Shown: positions 34,736 to 44,101 of the stretch, one piece after another | Position numbering within the stretch: the first letter of the stretch is position 1 | Layout: each line of letters opens with the position of its first letter | Source: Shimia haliotis | Lineage (GTDB): Bacteria > Pseudomonadota > Alphaproteobacteria > Rhodobacterales > Rhodobacteraceae | Assembly: GCF_900114415.1 (NCBI RefSeq) | Contig: NZ_FOSZ01000001.1 | Coordinates: 930,001 to 994,000, forward strand | Length of the DNA stretch: 64,000 nt | Direction: 5' to 3' | The notes under the pieces: model-generated | The model's input: only the letters and a program-made list of their open reading frames with translations | Told to the model about the DNA's origin: nothing | Databases searched by the model: none | Translations under genes and position numbers: made by a program

Positions 34736-36043
34736 ATGCCCATTGAAATCCTCATGCCCGCCCTTTCGCCCACTATGGAAGAAGGCACGCTGGCGAAATG
34801 GCTGGTCAAAGAAGGTGATGAGGTCTCCAGCGGAGATCTGATTGCTGAGATCGAAACCGACAAGGCCACCATGGAATTTGAAGCCGTAGACGAAGGCGTG
34901 ATCGGCAAGATCCTCGTGGCCGAAGGCTCCGAAGGCGTCGCCGTCAATTCGCCCATCGCCATTCTGCTCACCGACGGTGAAACCGCTGATGAAATCGGCA
35001 CAACACAGGCCAAGGCGCCGGAAGCGGCCCTAGCCGCCGACGCAGGCAAAGAGGCAACACCCTCTGGGGTCTCCGAGGCACCTGCCCCCGCTGCCGCAAC
35101 AAACGCGGACGGGTCCCGAATCTTCGCCTCTCCTCTGGCGCGGCGTATTGCGGCGAACAAGGGCATAGACCTTGCTACAGTCCAAGGCTCCGGCCCGCGT
35201 GGTCGGATTGTCAAAGCAGACGTCGAAGGTAGCACCGCAACCGCCCCTGCTCCGGCGAAAGCAGCGACCGCAGCCTCTGCCGGCACGACAGCGCCAGCCC
35301 CGATCGCCTCTGGCCCCGCCACCGAAACGGTGCTGCGCATGTATGAAGACCGCGAGACCGAGGAAATCGCGCTCGACGGTATGCGCAAAACCATCGCGGC
35401 GCGCCTAACCGAAGCCAAACAATCCATCCCGCACTTCTACTTGCGTCGCGACATCAAACTTGACGCGCTTTTGTCCTTCCGCAGCCAGCTCAACAAACAG
35501 CTTGAGAAACGCGGTGCCAAACTGTCGGTGAATGACTTTATCATCAAAGCCTGCGCGCTGGCCCTGCAACAGGTGCCCGAAGCCAACGCCGTCTGGGCCA
35601 ACGACCGCATTCTACGTTTGAAACCCTCCGATGTGGCCGTCGCAGTCGCCATCGAAGGCGGGTTGTTTACACCGGTCTTGAAAGATGCCGATGCGAAATC
35701 TCTCTCGGACCTTTCGTCCGAGATGAAAGATCTCGCCACGCGGGCACGTGACCGCAAACTTGCGCCGCATGAATACCAAGGCGGCAGCTTTGCAATTTCC
35801 AACCTCGGGATGTTTGGCATCGACAATTTCGACGCTGTGATCAACCCACCACACGGCGCCATTCTCGCGGTCGGCGCTGGCACCAAGAAGCCGATTGTGG
35901 GCGAAAATGGTGATCTGGACGTCGCCACGGTGATGTCCGTGACTCTCTCTGTTGATCACAGGGTCATTGATGGCGCGCTGGGTGCGCAACTTTTGCAAGC
36001 CATTGTCGACAACCTCGAAAACCCGATGGCAATGTTGGCTTAA
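34736..36043 (+). CDS. pdhC: Pyruvate dehydrogenase E2 component (dihydrolipoyl acetyltransferase)
   Basis: The 435-residue core subunit transfers the acetyl group from lipoyl to coenzyme A. Domains in order are a lipoyl domain (1-80, Lys43), an Ala/Pro linker, the E1/E3-binding domain (about 124-160, [29 protein letters not shown]), a second linker, and the catalytic domain (about 205-435). The catalytic domain includes [30 protein letters not shown] and the active-site motif [16 protein letters not shown]. It is 10 bp after pdhB. No E3 gene follows; a terminator does, so E3 must come from elsewhere, possibly from lpd at 11.4 kb. Confidence 0.97.
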   Translation: MPIEILMPALSPTMEEGTLAKWLVKEGDEVSSGDLIAEIETDKATMEFEAVDEGVIGKILVAEGSEGVAVNSPIAILLTDGETADEIGTTQAKAPEAALAADAGKEATPSGVSEAPAPAAATNADGSRIFASPLARRIAANKGIDLATVQGSGPRGRIVKADVEGSTATAPAPAKAATAASAGTTAPAPIASGPATETVLRMYEDRETEEIALDGMRKTIAARLTEAKQSIPHFYLRRDIKLDALLSFRSQLNKQLEKRGAKLSVNDFIIKACALALQQVPEANAVWANDRILRLKPSDVAVAVAIEGGLFTPVLKDADAKSLSDLSSEMKDLATRARDRKLAPHEYQGGSFAISNLGMFGIDNFDAVINPPHGAILAVGAGTKKPIVGENGDLDVATVMSVTLSVDHRVIDGALGAQLLQAIVDNLENPMAMLA

Positions 36044-36050
36044 CACACAA

Positions 36051-36077
36051 AAAGGACCGGAAATTCCGGTCCTTTCT
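36051..36077 (+). terminator. Intrinsic terminator after pdhC
   Basis: AAAGGACCGG (36051-36060) pairs with CCGGTCCTTT (36066-36075) around a 5-nt loop. The T-run is short on the plus strand, while A-runs on the left could let it serve the convergent cysE as well. Confidence 0.7.
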
Positions 36078-36095
36078 AAAATTCGGCCAGTGGCC

Positions 36096-36911
36096 TTAAG
36101 CTTTTGAACAGTCTACAAAATCCTGATCCATGCTGACGGCTGGCTGATCGCACCCTGCCTCACCGACCACTTTGGCCGGCACACCTGCCACGGTCGTGCA
36201 GGGCGGCACTTCCTGAAGCACAACAGAACCAGCCGCGATACGGCTGCAATGGCCCACCTTGATATTGCCCAGCACCTTGGCCCCAGCGCCGATTAGAACA
36301 CCATCCCCGATCTTGGGATGCCGGTCCTCTTCTTCTTTTCCGGTTCCGCCCAGCGTTACTGAATGCAGCATCGACACGTTGTCACCAACAACGGCGGTTT
36401 CACCGATCACGATGGAATGCGCATGGTCGATCATGATGCCTTTGCCGATCCGCGCAGCGGGGTGAATGTCGATTCCAAAGATTTCGCTCGTGCGCATCTG
36501 GATGAAATAGGACAAATCCGTCCGCCCCTGCTGCCAAAGCCAATGTCCGATGCGATAGGCCTGCACCGCTTGATAGCCTTTGAAATACAAGATCGGTTGC
36601 AAAAGCCTGTGACACGCTGGATCGCGATCAAAGATTGCCATCAGGTCCGAGCGCGCAGCCTCTGTCAATTCCGGTGACGCGGCAAAGGCCTCATCCGCAA
36701 TTTCGCGCAGAATAACCATCGACATTTCGTTCGATGAAAGCTTGGCCGCAAAGCGATAGCTCAACGCACGTTCCAGAGATGCATGGTGCAAAACGCAGGC
36801 ATGCACCAACCCGCCCATAAGCGGTTCTTCGGTAACAGCTTCGCGCGCCTCATTCGTGATGCGCTGCCAAACCGGATCAACTTCGGTCAGTTTTGGGTTC
36901 AACTCAGCCAT
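36096..36911 (-). CDS. cysE: Serine O-acetyltransferase
   Basis: The 271-residue enzyme makes O-acetylserine, the carbon skeleton for cysteine. The N-terminal helical region (about 1-130: DPVWQRITNEAREAVTEEPLMGGLVHACVLHHASLERALSYRFAAKL) leads to a left-handed beta-helix of hexapeptide repeats (about 150-250). That part holds IHPAARIGKGIMIDHAHSIVIGETAVVGDNVSMLHSVTLGG and a lysine-bearing GTGKEEEDRHPKIGDGVLIGAGAKVLG. ATG at 36911 is supported by GAGAGGATGAG; the open frame continues 28 codons upstream without conservation. It follows the last GTA gene, a neighbourhood also seen around RcGTA-type clusters. Confidence 0.95.
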   Translation of the reverse strand: MAELNPKLTEVDPVWQRITNEAREAVTEEPLMGGLVHACVLHHASLERALSYRFAAKLSSNEMSMVILREIADEAFAASPELTEAARSDLMAIFDRDPACHRLLQPILYFKGYQAVQAYRIGHWLWQQGRTDLSYFIQMRTSEIFGIDIHPAARIGKGIMIDHAHSIVIGETAVVGDNVSMLHSVTLGGTGKEEEDRHPKIGDGVLIGAGAKVLGNIKVGHCSRIAAGSVVLQEVPPCTTVAGVPAKVVGEAGCDQPAVSMDQDFVDCSKA

Positions 36912-37025
36912 GGTGTTCTCATCCTCTCCGCGCCAATCTACTACAGATAGGAGTGGCGTCGCAAATTCAAAGCCGTGAACATGGCGATCAGTCATAAAGA
37001 TGTGATCACCCCGAAACTTCCTCCG

Positions 37026-40000
37026 TCACATCTGAGGCAAGGCCAGCGCGGCAAATTTGCCTGCGCCAAATCTCGTGGACAGTTGTGCAATCTGCAATCT
37101 GTCGCCACCTGCGGCCAAATCTGAACTCAAATCAGACGCCGGATAGGACCACACAGGTGCAGAGACTGTGACTTCGCGCAGGACCTGCTGCCCTTTGCAA
37201 ACCCGTATCAGATACTGCTCGCTGTCTTCTCCAAGGGGCACTTCGACCACTTCCCACGGATCTCCGTCAATTCGCGTCCGCCGCGTCCAGCTGATGTCCA
37301 AACCGCCAAGACCATCCGCACGAGCCTTCAGATGTACCGGCGCATAGGGGCGCAGCCCCAAGCCAGCGAAGGCGTGCACATGATGGCTATAACTTGGGTC
37401 TGACATGGCGCGGCCAGCCGCGCCGATCCGGTAGTGGCGCGCGACGTTTCTCAGGGTTGCGGCAATATCCAATTGGCGTACCGCGGCATCAATCGCCACA
37501 ATCCATGAGCCCACCGGCCAGACATGAGCCTCTGACTGTTCTGTACCCAATTGCCCCCTCAACCGGTGCTCAAGCATATACCGGCGATCTCCCACCGCAT
37601 TGACGCTTTGGGCCTGAAAAAGCTCCCAGTTGTCTGCCGATCCATCCCCGATCGCAAACAGATTGCCACCGTTTAGGAAGGCCACGTCGCCAACGCTTTC
37701 CAATTCACCATTTAGCAGACGGATCTCCAACGCAGTGCCACGATCCACCCGCCCCGACGGTGCAGTGCCCAGCGCCGATTGCGTCACGCCGATCACTGCC
37801 GCGCCATTCAGCACTGTGTTGAGGGCATATCCTTCGTCCGCATCGGCTTCATAAACCGCAACAGACCCAGGCCAAGGACGTGCAGTGACGGCCAAATGCG
37901 GCGCATGGGCCGCTTCTGTGCCGCGGATCAATGGCAAATCCAGAAACAGGCTTTGCACCGGCACGGGCGCCACAAACGGGCTGCTGCGCGGGTCGTCGTC
38001 CGGCAGTGGCGCAATGTCATAGATCGCGTCTTCCTGCCGCGCCGCTTCGATGACCTGCACACCGGCCTGGGTGAGCCTATCAATGCGATAGCACTCCTCA
38101 GGAGCGTCTGCGCTATCAAATGAAACCATGTCGCCGACACCGATATGCAAACGCGAAGGCGGCAGGGAGAATTTCACTCCGTCCCGCGCAACCCGTGCTT
38201 CCGCCAGCCAGCGTTCTGCGGTCTGGCGACCTTCGGCCCGCGTCATCACCAAAGGCAGCTCACTCTGTGTCACGGCAAAGCTTTGTTCCCCAGGCAAGAT
38301 CGCCTCTTCGGCCATTGCCCCATAGTCGCGCCCAGCCTCTAGGAAACCAAGCCGAACCCGCCCCGAGATTTCCGCATCCGGTGCGCGTTGCTTTTCCAGA
38401 TCGCCCTCAAGTTCTGAAGAGACCGCGCACTCTGCCTCATCCAGCGCAACGGCCGCTTTGTCCCCCCGCATCGCAAAGACCAACTGGCCTTCCCGTTCCA
38501 GCGCATCAAACCCGTAGCGCAGCATCAAAGGTTGCAACGCGGCTCGACCATCTGACACCTCTGTCTCCTCATAACCGCGCACCACGCCACGCAAATCAGA
38601 CACGTCAAAGTGCGCCACGCCCGCGGCACGGCAGATCTCTGCGACCACCGACGCAAGCGTCCGGTTTCCGCTTCGCCCGTTAATCCAGTGCCCCCGCGCA
38701 TGATTGCCACCGTCGCTCCACAAAGAACGATTGTTCGGGAAAAACGGAAATGGCCGCGTGTCCCACGCCCAGACAAAGCTGCGGGACATGTCAATCATCG
38801 CCGCCCCGTAAGTTGCCGACACCGGATTGTTGGCCTCATCGCTCCAATAGCGCTGCATAGCCTCCAGATACGCCTGTTGCATCGCGTCGTCGCGCGCGCC
38901 GTTTGAATAAAATGGCAAGGCACTTTCCGAAGACCGTTCATCATGGAAAACGTTGGGCTGATTTGTTCCCTTGTCGATGGCTGCGCAACCTATTTCCGTA
39001 AACCAGATCGGTTTGGATTGCGGCTCCCACGGTGTCGGAGTGGCAAGACGCGTACCGCCCACACGATTGTGGTGCGAAGTGTGCCACCAAGACCGGAGAT
39101 CTTTATACCGATAAACCCACGGCTCCCCATAGGCGTCATCAGAAATCACTTGGCGGCGCTGCGCATCGCGCGCGGTTTGGGACGAATAATACCACTCATA
39201 ACCCTCACCGCCTTCGATATTGGCCATCAGATACTCTATGTCATGCGGCCCCTTCCAATGTTTTGCATCCATATGGTCCCGCCCGTCCCTCCAGTCCGAC
39301 AGGGGCATATAGTTGTCGATACCAACAAAATCGATCTCGCTGTCCGCCCAAAGCGGATCCAGATGGAAATAGACATCCCCCGTTCCGTCCTGCGGATGGT
39401 ATCCGAAATACTCAGACCAGTCCGCCGCATAGCCGATCTTGGTCTCAGGGCCGAGAAGTATCCGCACCTCCGCAGCCAAATCCCGCAGCGCCTCCACCGC
39501 AGGAAAGCCGCTCTCACCGCGTATTTGCGTCAGCCCGCGCATCTCTGACCCGATACAAAAGGCCGCCACACCACCTGCCGCCGCACATAGGGCCGCATAG
39601 TGCAGAACAAAGCGGCGATAGCGCCACTCATCCGGCCCCGTGTATTGGACGGCTCCATCCGTCACAGTAAAATCACCCGCCATCGCAGTCCCCATAAAGG
39701 CCGCGACTTCCTCGTCAGCGGCCGAGGTGCCATCCGGCGTGTTGTCACGACCCGCAGCCACGCTGCTTGTGATGCGCCCGCGCCATGGCAGGACCGGTTG
39801 ATCTGTGGCATCGCTCCAGGGATCAGGCAGACCATTATCGGCCAGCTGTTCCATTAGGATAAAGGGATAGAACATCACATCCTGCCCTGCGTCCCTCATA
39901 TGCACAATCGCTTCAACCACTGCGGCGTCTGCGGGTGTGCCGCCATAGATTGGCCTGCCGTCCTGCTGCGCAATGGTCTGTGCATTGGCGCGCGCCAACC

Positions 40001-40952
40001 CAGACACAAGCCACGGCATATTGCGGCCATCCGCATCATTGCTTTCGACCTTAGGGCGTAGTTCACACTGACCCGCCCTCAGATCATTGCCAAACCAACT
40101 CACAACCAGCGACGCCGCCTCACAATTGGGCAACTCCTCCCCAAGCGCCTCTAAGGATGCAGTGAAATCGGTCTTACCCGCAGGGCTGTTCTCATTTGCG
40201 CTCCACTCTTCCCCAACGCCCTTGCGGTAAAACACAGGCGTTGTGGCAAGGGCGTACTCTCCGGTTCCCGGAACCAGTGCCACCGCTCGGACAGACTGCG
40301 CATAGTCACTCTGAACCTCAGGCTGATCTTCGGGCGTCAGGCGCATTACTTCGAAAGTGAACTGCGGCACCCGATTGCCAAACCGCGCAAGATGCAAATC
40401 CTCAAACACAACATAGGCTGTTCCGCGATAGGCCGGCACAGAGCCCGTGCCCTCCACGGCTTCCATCTTGGCATCCGGCATCTGATCCTGCGTACCAAGG
40501 TGAACCCGCATATCCAAATCTTCCGGCGACACCTCGATCCCATCCGCCCAAATTCGCCCCACCCGTGTAATCTCGCCCTCACACAGCGCGATTGCCAGTG
40601 ACACCGAATAGCTGTGCTCTCTGGTCTTTGGCTGCGATGGCGCGCCCTTGCCGCCACCGGTGACAGTCACGTGCTCCTGAAACCGTGTGGCCCAGATCAC
40701 ATGTCCGGCAACCCGCGTCCGCCCATAAAGGCGACTGATCGCAGATCCTTCCGCCGATCCGGTCATACGAAACCGCTCGACCTTGCCACTATCCACAACG
40801 TCGGACCCGCCACCCATCAAACGTTGGTCAATCAACCGCCCAGCAGTGGCACCAACCAGTCGCCCGATCGCAACCGAAGAAATCCCCGCCAGCGTGCCTC
40901 CCACCGAGCCACCGACCGCCGCTCCGGCCGCCGCCAAAATCACCGTCGCCAT
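37026..40952 (-). CDS. GTA gp15: baseplate/host-specificity protein with TIM-barrel domain
   Basis: The 1308-residue product is the largest GTA gene product. The N-terminus (ATVILAAAGAAVGGSVGGT) is followed by a glycine-rich stretch. The middle, about 230-560, holds the GTA TIM-barrel-like domain (VLHYAALCAAAGGVAAFCIGSEMRGLTQIRG, then IGYAADWSEYFGYHPQDGTGDVYFHLDPLW, and the WFTEIGCAAIDKGTNQPN segment). The C-terminal half is a tail-tip (megatron) domain. In R. capsulatus this protein forms the baseplate hub and tail tip that contacts and crosses the recipient envelope. The ATG at 40952 overlaps the g14 stop (TGATG). It is intact and full length. Confidence 0.95.
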   Translation of the reverse strand: MATVILAAAGAAVGGSVGGTLAGISSVAIGRLVGATAGRLIDQRLMGGGSDVVDSGKVERFRMTGSAEGSAISRLYGRTRVAGHVIWATRFQEHVTVTGGGKGAPSQPKTREHSYSVSLAIALCEGEITRVGRIWADGIEVSPEDLDMRVHLGTQDQMPDAKMEAVEGTGSVPAYRGTAYVVFEDLHLARFGNRVPQFTFEVMRLTPEDQPEVQSDYAQSVRAVALVPGTGEYALATTPVFYRKGVGEEWSANENSPAGKTDFTASLEALGEELPNCEAASLVVSWFGNDLRAGQCELRPKVESNDADGRNMPWLVSGLARANAQTIAQQDGRPIYGGTPADAAVVEAIVHMRDAGQDVMFYPFILMEQLADNGLPDPWSDATDQPVLPWRGRITSSVAAGRDNTPDGTSAADEEVAAFMGTAMAGDFTVTDGAVQYTGPDEWRYRRFVLHYAALCAAAGGVAAFCIGSEMRGLTQIRGESGFPAVEALRDLAAEVRILLGPETKIGYAADWSEYFGYHPQDGTGDVYFHLDPLWADSEIDFVGIDNYMPLSDWRDGRDHMDAKHWKGPHDIEYLMANIEGGEGYEWYYSSQTARDAQRRQVISDDAYGEPWVYRYKDLRSWWHTSHHNRVGGTRLATPTPWEPQSKPIWFTEIGCAAIDKGTNQPNVFHDERSSESALPFYSNGARDDAMQQAYLEAMQRYWSDEANNPVSATYGAAMIDMSRSFVWAWDTRPFPFFPNNRSLWSDGGNHARGHWINGRSGNRTLASVVAEICRAAGVAHFDVSDLRGVVRGYEETEVSDGRAALQPLMLRYGFDALEREGQLVFAMRGDKAAVALDEAECAVSSELEGDLEKQRAPDAEISGRVRLGFLEAGRDYGAMAEEAILPGEQSFAVTQSELPLVMTRAEGRQTAERWLAEARVARDGVKFSLPPSRLHIGVGDMVSFDSADAPEECYRIDRLTQAGVQVIEAARQEDAIYDIAPLPDDDPRSSPFVAPVPVQSLFLDLPLIRGTEAAHAPHLAVTARPWPGSVAVYEADADEGYALNTVLNGAAVIGVTQSALGTAPSGRVDRGTALEIRLLNGELESVGDVAFLNGGNLFAIGDGSADNWELFQAQSVNAVGDRRYMLEHRLRGQLGTEQSEAHVWPVGSWIVAIDAAVRQLDIAATLRNVARHYRIGAAGRAMSDPSYSHHVHAFAGLGLRPYAPVHLKARADGLGGLDISWTRRTRIDGDPWEVVEVPLGEDSEQYLIRVCKGQQVLREVTVSAPVWSYPASDLSSDLAAGGDRLQIAQLSTRFGAGKFAALALPQM

Positions 40953-41401
40953 CACTCACACTCCTCAGGAAACTCAAATCGGGCCACCACGCGCCGCCGC
41001 CAGGCCGCCCCCAAAGGGCTTTCGATCACGCCGTGCCCGCTATAGGCGTGCACAAACTTCGGGGCTCGACCCGTATCGCTCAGAATGCCCAGATGTTTTG
41101 CCACAGCCGAACTGCGCATGCGAAAGAGCAGAACGTCCCCACAAACCCAATCAGCCTCGCGTGGCTTGGACATTAAATGCCGCCGCGCCGCCAGCCAAAG
41201 CCGTTCATCACCTGATGGTTCCGACCAATCCCGACTATAGGGCGGTGGTCTCTCTGGTTCATGACCATAGAGATCGCGCCAAATGCCACGGATCAAACCA
41301 AGGCAGTCCGCCCCAACGCCCAACCTGCTCGCCTGATGAAGATAGGGCGTACCAATCCAAGCCCGCGCAGCCTCGACCACCCGTGTATCATGCCCCCCCA
41401 T
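40952..41401 (-). CDS. GTA gp14: NlpC/P60 family tail peptidase
   Basis: The 149-residue protein is a small cysteine peptidase of the NlpC/P60 fold. It shows ARAWIGTPYLHQASRLGVGADCLGLIRGIW (catalytic Cys in GADCLG), then DVLLFRMRSSAVAKHLGIL (His) and FVHAYSGHGV. In gene transfer agents and related phages it sits at the tail tip and is thought to cut peptidoglycan during DNA entry. The start at 41401 overlaps the g13 stop by 1 nt (TGATG). The frame is open 47 codons upstream inside g13, which I treat as a shadow. Confidence 0.93.
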   Translation of the reverse strand: MGGHDTRVVEAARAWIGTPYLHQASRLGVGADCLGLIRGIWRDLYGHEPERPPPYSRDWSEPSGDERLWLAARRHLMSKPREADWVCGDVLLFRMRSSAVAKHLGILSDTGRAPKFVHAYSGHGVIESPLGAAWRRRVVARFEFPEECE

Positions 41402-42288
41402 CACCGCAGGCTCCCGCCGGAATTGTCGGTAGTGCTCACCGGATAGCTGGTTATCCAATCCTCGCCAGGAATGTCCGGAAACCCTCGAAAATTGACCAGA
41501 TTGCCAAATTTGTAGCGACAGGTTTGAAATCGCTTGTCGCAACCAACGGTCAGCCGGACAAAATCACCGGCTTGAACTTTCGCACGCAGGGTTTCCCACA
41601 ATTCGATCTCGCGGGCGCCTGTTTTCAGGAACCGGTCCGCCTTGATCACAGCTTCAAGGTTCACCGCATCTCCACTCAGGATTTCAAGCCGCCCCCTCGT
41701 GAACCACCCGTCCTCAAATCCATCCAGATCGCGCCAACGCAGCACCCGCCCGTCTTCGATCTCCTCAACCGCACGTTCTTCTGTGAAACCAAGCCCGCCA
41801 AGATCAAACTTGCATGCCCTGTCGCCAAGCACCGCCGAACACGGTCTTTGATAAACCCCTCCACGCGGGATGTTCAGCGTCTCGCTCAAACCTCGCAATT
41901 CCGCTGTGAACGCCCCACCCGCGCGCCGAATCTCCCCGATTGAGCCGCGAAACACGACTTGCCGGTCGCCCACGTTTGACCAATTCAGCAACCATGCAAC
42001 GATCTCGGCCCCGTCAAACCGTCCCGCTTCGATATCTTCATCGCGCACCGCCGCATCGGTCAGCATCCCGACAGCCTCTAGATTGTCTACCGAAAGGCCT
42101 GTGCCCTGCTCAATCGCAGTTGCTGTCAAACCCGTAGAGGCTCGAAAGGTCACACCATCAAAAGTCAAATCGCAATCGTGGTCGGTAAACCCGTAGATCA
42201 CGCCATCCTTGCGGGTGATCTGCCAAGCCCGCGCCACCGTCGTTGCGCTGCTCTGCAAATGCGCTTTCAACCCATCGTGAAACCCCAT
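41401..42288 (-). CDS. GTA gp13: DUF2163 baseplate hub protein
   Basis: The 295-residue protein matches the DUF2163/phage BR0599 family. The N-terminus is LKAHLQSSATTVARAWQITRKDGVIYGFTDHDCDLTFDGVTF. The C-terminus carries cysteines in VGCDKRFQTCRYKFGNLVNFRGFPDIPGED, which in RcGTA-type hub proteins bind an iron-sulfur cluster. Additional cysteines are in RPCSAVLGDRACKFDLGGLGF. It lies between gp12 and gp14 in the canonical order and overlaps both by 1 nt. It is intact. Confidence 0.93.
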   Translation of the reverse strand: MGFHDGLKAHLQSSATTVARAWQITRKDGVIYGFTDHDCDLTFDGVTFRASTGLTATAIEQGTGLSVDNLEAVGMLTDAAVRDEDIEAGRFDGAEIVAWLLNWSNVGDRQVVFRGSIGEIRRAGGAFTAELRGLSETLNIPRGGVYQRPCSAVLGDRACKFDLGGLGFTEERAVEEIEDGRVLRWRDLDGFEDGWFTRGRLEILSGDAVNLEAVIKADRFLKTGAREIELWETLRAKVQAGDFVRLTVGCDKRFQTCRYKFGNLVNFRGFPDIPGEDWITSYPVSTTDNSGGSLR

Positions 42289-42920
42289 CAGACACGCACC
42301 TCCACCACCGGCACGTTAGGCACGTCGCCAGCCTTAAAACTCGCAACGCTGGTCTGGATGTGGTCCGTGTCAAACCGCACCGGCACATCAAACTCAAACC
42401 CTGCCGTGATCTCGCGATCTGCATTGGGAGGATGCTCAAAGGTGACTATCCCCGTCGCCTCATCCACTTCGAAATGTACGCCTTCCTGCAAAACATCGCC
42501 CGCAACCCCCACTTTCACCGTTCCCTGAACCGGCTTCAAAATCGGACGGCGATACGCGTGTTCGCCCGACCTGTAAGTCTTGATCAACTGAAACTGCGCC
42601 GTCACGTCGTCGCCCACCGCAATCACCTGATCGCGGTAATCCACCTCCGCCGACGCCACGCAACTGCGGAAATCCGACCAATCTTTCCAGCGAAACCCGT
42701 GCAACATTCCGTGCCGCGCCTCAAAGAAGGCAATCAGCGTTTCCACATCATCCAGCGACCGCATCCCGACTCCCGCGTCATAGCGACGAAGCGAATGCGC
42801 CCAGGGCGAATTGCGCTCTTCAAACCCGTTGACCAGCGTCACCACTTCGGTGCGCCGTTCCGGCCCCCCCACCGAGCCAAAGCTCAGGTTGGCGGGAAAT
42901 CGAACCTCGTGAAATCCCAT
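42288..42920 (-). CDS. GTA gp12: DUF2460 distal tail protein
   Basis: The 210-residue protein is a DUF2460 family member: GFHEVRFPANLSFGSVGGPERRTEVVTLVNGFEERNSPWAHSLRRYDAGVGMRS at the N-terminus, FFEARHGMLHGFRWKDWSDFRS in the middle. Such proteins form the distal tail ring linking the tube to the baseplate. The stop overlaps the g13 start by 1 nt, and 9 bp separate its start from the end of g11. Confidence 0.93.
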   Translation of the reverse strand: MGFHEVRFPANLSFGSVGGPERRTEVVTLVNGFEERNSPWAHSLRRYDAGVGMRSLDDVETLIAFFEARHGMLHGFRWKDWSDFRSCVASAEVDYRDQVIAVGDDVTAQFQLIKTYRSGEHAYRRPILKPVQGTVKVGVAGDVLQEGVHFEVDEATGIVTFEHPPNADREITAGFEFDVPVRFDTDHIQTSVASFKAGDVPNVPVVEVRV

Positions 42921-42929
42921 GATCCTCTC

Positions 42930-43580
42930 CTATCGGTTACGCTGTGCACGCCCCAAAGCGCGGCTCATCTGCGTCGCGATCTGTCCTTGAGAGCGGCGAA
43001 ACCCGTCCGCATCCGGCGTGGAAATGTTCATGATCACATTGACCGGCGCACCACCTGCGGAACGCACACCCAGCTTGCCATCCGCACCCCGTGCCAAGGG
43101 CATGATCGCTTCTGGCCCCGCCTCACCCATTAGGCCCGTGCCGCCCCGCATCGGGAACGTCACAGGCCCGGTCACTACGCCGCCACTCGCAAACGGTCGC
43201 ACACGGCCTTGCGAAAAACTCGCGCCATCGGCAAAGGGCAGCAGCCCACCAACAAGCCCGCCGACGGCACTGGAAATCAGCCCGCCAACCTGATCCGTCA
43301 CCGGCTTCAAGGCTGCGCGGTATGTGGCGTCAATCATCGACTGCGCCAGCGTTTTCAACGCATCCGACAGGTTTTCCCCATCAAACACCAATCCATCAAA
43401 CGCCTTGCGCAACCCGCGACTGATTCCTTTGTCCAGCGCCGCCACATCGGTTCCGGTTGCCGCCAAAGACGCCCGCATCTGCTGTAACTCACCATCAAAT
43501 CCGGCCACCACCGCGCCCGTATCCCCAAGCGTCAGCTCCAACGCCTCGATTTGCGCCTCCAGTCCGCCGATCTCATCCAT
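42930..43580 (-). CDS. GTA gp11: short tail tape-measure protein
   Basis: The 216-residue protein sets tail length. Its short size matches the short tail of gene transfer agents, in contrast to phage tape measures of 600 or more residues. An N-terminal coiled coil (IGGLEAQIEALELTLG) leads to the conserved FDGLVFDGENLSDALKTLAQSMIDATYRAALKPV and a Gly-rich segment with SGGVVTGPVTFPMRGGTGLMGEAGPEAIMPLARG. AAAGGAG precedes ATG 43580. The gene overlaps g10.1 by 8 nt. An earlier in-frame start at 43604 is possible. Confidence 0.92.
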   Translation of the reverse strand: MDEIGGLEAQIEALELTLGDTGAVVAGFDGELQQMRASLAATGTDVAALDKGISRGLRKAFDGLVFDGENLSDALKTLAQSMIDATYRAALKPVTDQVGGLISSAVGGLVGGLLPFADGASFSQGRVRPFASGGVVTGPVTFPMRGGTGLMGEAGPEAIMPLARGADGKLGVRSAGGAPVNVIMNISTPDADGFRRSQGQIATQMSRALGRAQRNR

Positions 43581-43779
43581 CTCCCGCTCCTTTTGTCCCT
43601 GCATCCGGATAGGCCGCCATCAGTGCCGCAAACCCGTCCCGCGTCATCGAAGGCCCTGCCTCATCCGCGCCAATAAGCACGCCAAATTCCACAGGCGTCA
43701 GCACCCAGAACTCTGCCGGCCTAAGCCCGCACTGCCGCACGCCACAGCGCAGCAACGCAGCCCAGTCAAACCGGCTCAT
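43573..43779 (-). CDS. GTA gp10.1: small tail assembly protein (rcc01693-type)
   Basis: The 68-residue protein begins SRFDWAALLRCGVRQCGLRPAEFWVLTPVEFGVLIG, the signature of the small phage tail assembly chaperone family found between g10 and g11 of RcGTA. It overlaps g10 by 4 nt (ATGA) and g11 by 8 nt. By analogy with the two-protein tail chaperones of siphophages it probably binds the tape measure with gp10. Confidence 0.88.
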   Translation of the reverse strand: MSRFDWAALLRCGVRQCGLRPAEFWVLTPVEFGVLIGADEAGPSMTRDGFAALMAAYPDAGTKGAGDG

Positions 43780-44099
43780 GCGCTCTCATCAGGCAAACTG
43801 AAGGCCCTCGCCAGCAACATCGCCGCCGCCTGCGCCGCCTTCATCGGCCCGCCGCCAATCTCTGCTTGTGCCAACTCCTCCGCCGTGCCTTGCCAGCCGC
43901 CCCCGCGTAGCCCCGCCAAAATCAACGCGCTCACATCCCGCGCCGAAAATGTCCGCGCCTCGAAACGCTCCACCAGCGCCACCAAACTGTCCGCGCCCAG
44001 CGTTGTCTCAAGCTCCGCCAAAGCGCCCAGCGTCAGCTTCATCACCTGCCGCCGCCCGTTCAGATCAAGCGCCACCTCTCCGGCCCAGGGGTTCGCCAT
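43776..44099 (-). CDS. GTA gp10: tail assembly chaperone-like protein
   Basis: The 107-residue protein is of the GTA-gp10 family: ANPWAGEVALDLNGRRQVMKLTLGALAELETTLGADSLVALVERF and RDVSALILAGLRGGGWQGT. It lies directly after the major tail gene and before gp10.1, the position of tail assembly chaperones. ATG at 44099 is 2 bp after the g9 stop. A GTG at 44105 overlapping the stop is the alternative start. Confidence 0.88.
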   Translation of the reverse strand: MANPWAGEVALDLNGRRQVMKLTLGALAELETTLGADSLVALVERFEARTFSARDVSALILAGLRGGGWQGTAEELAQAEIGGGPMKAAQAAAMLLARAFSLPDESA

Positions 44100-44101
44100 G
44101 C

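Noticed and set aside
40783-41943. A 386-codon plus-strand frame across GTA g13-g15
   Set aside because: Pro/Arg-rich antisense product of conserved GTA genes.
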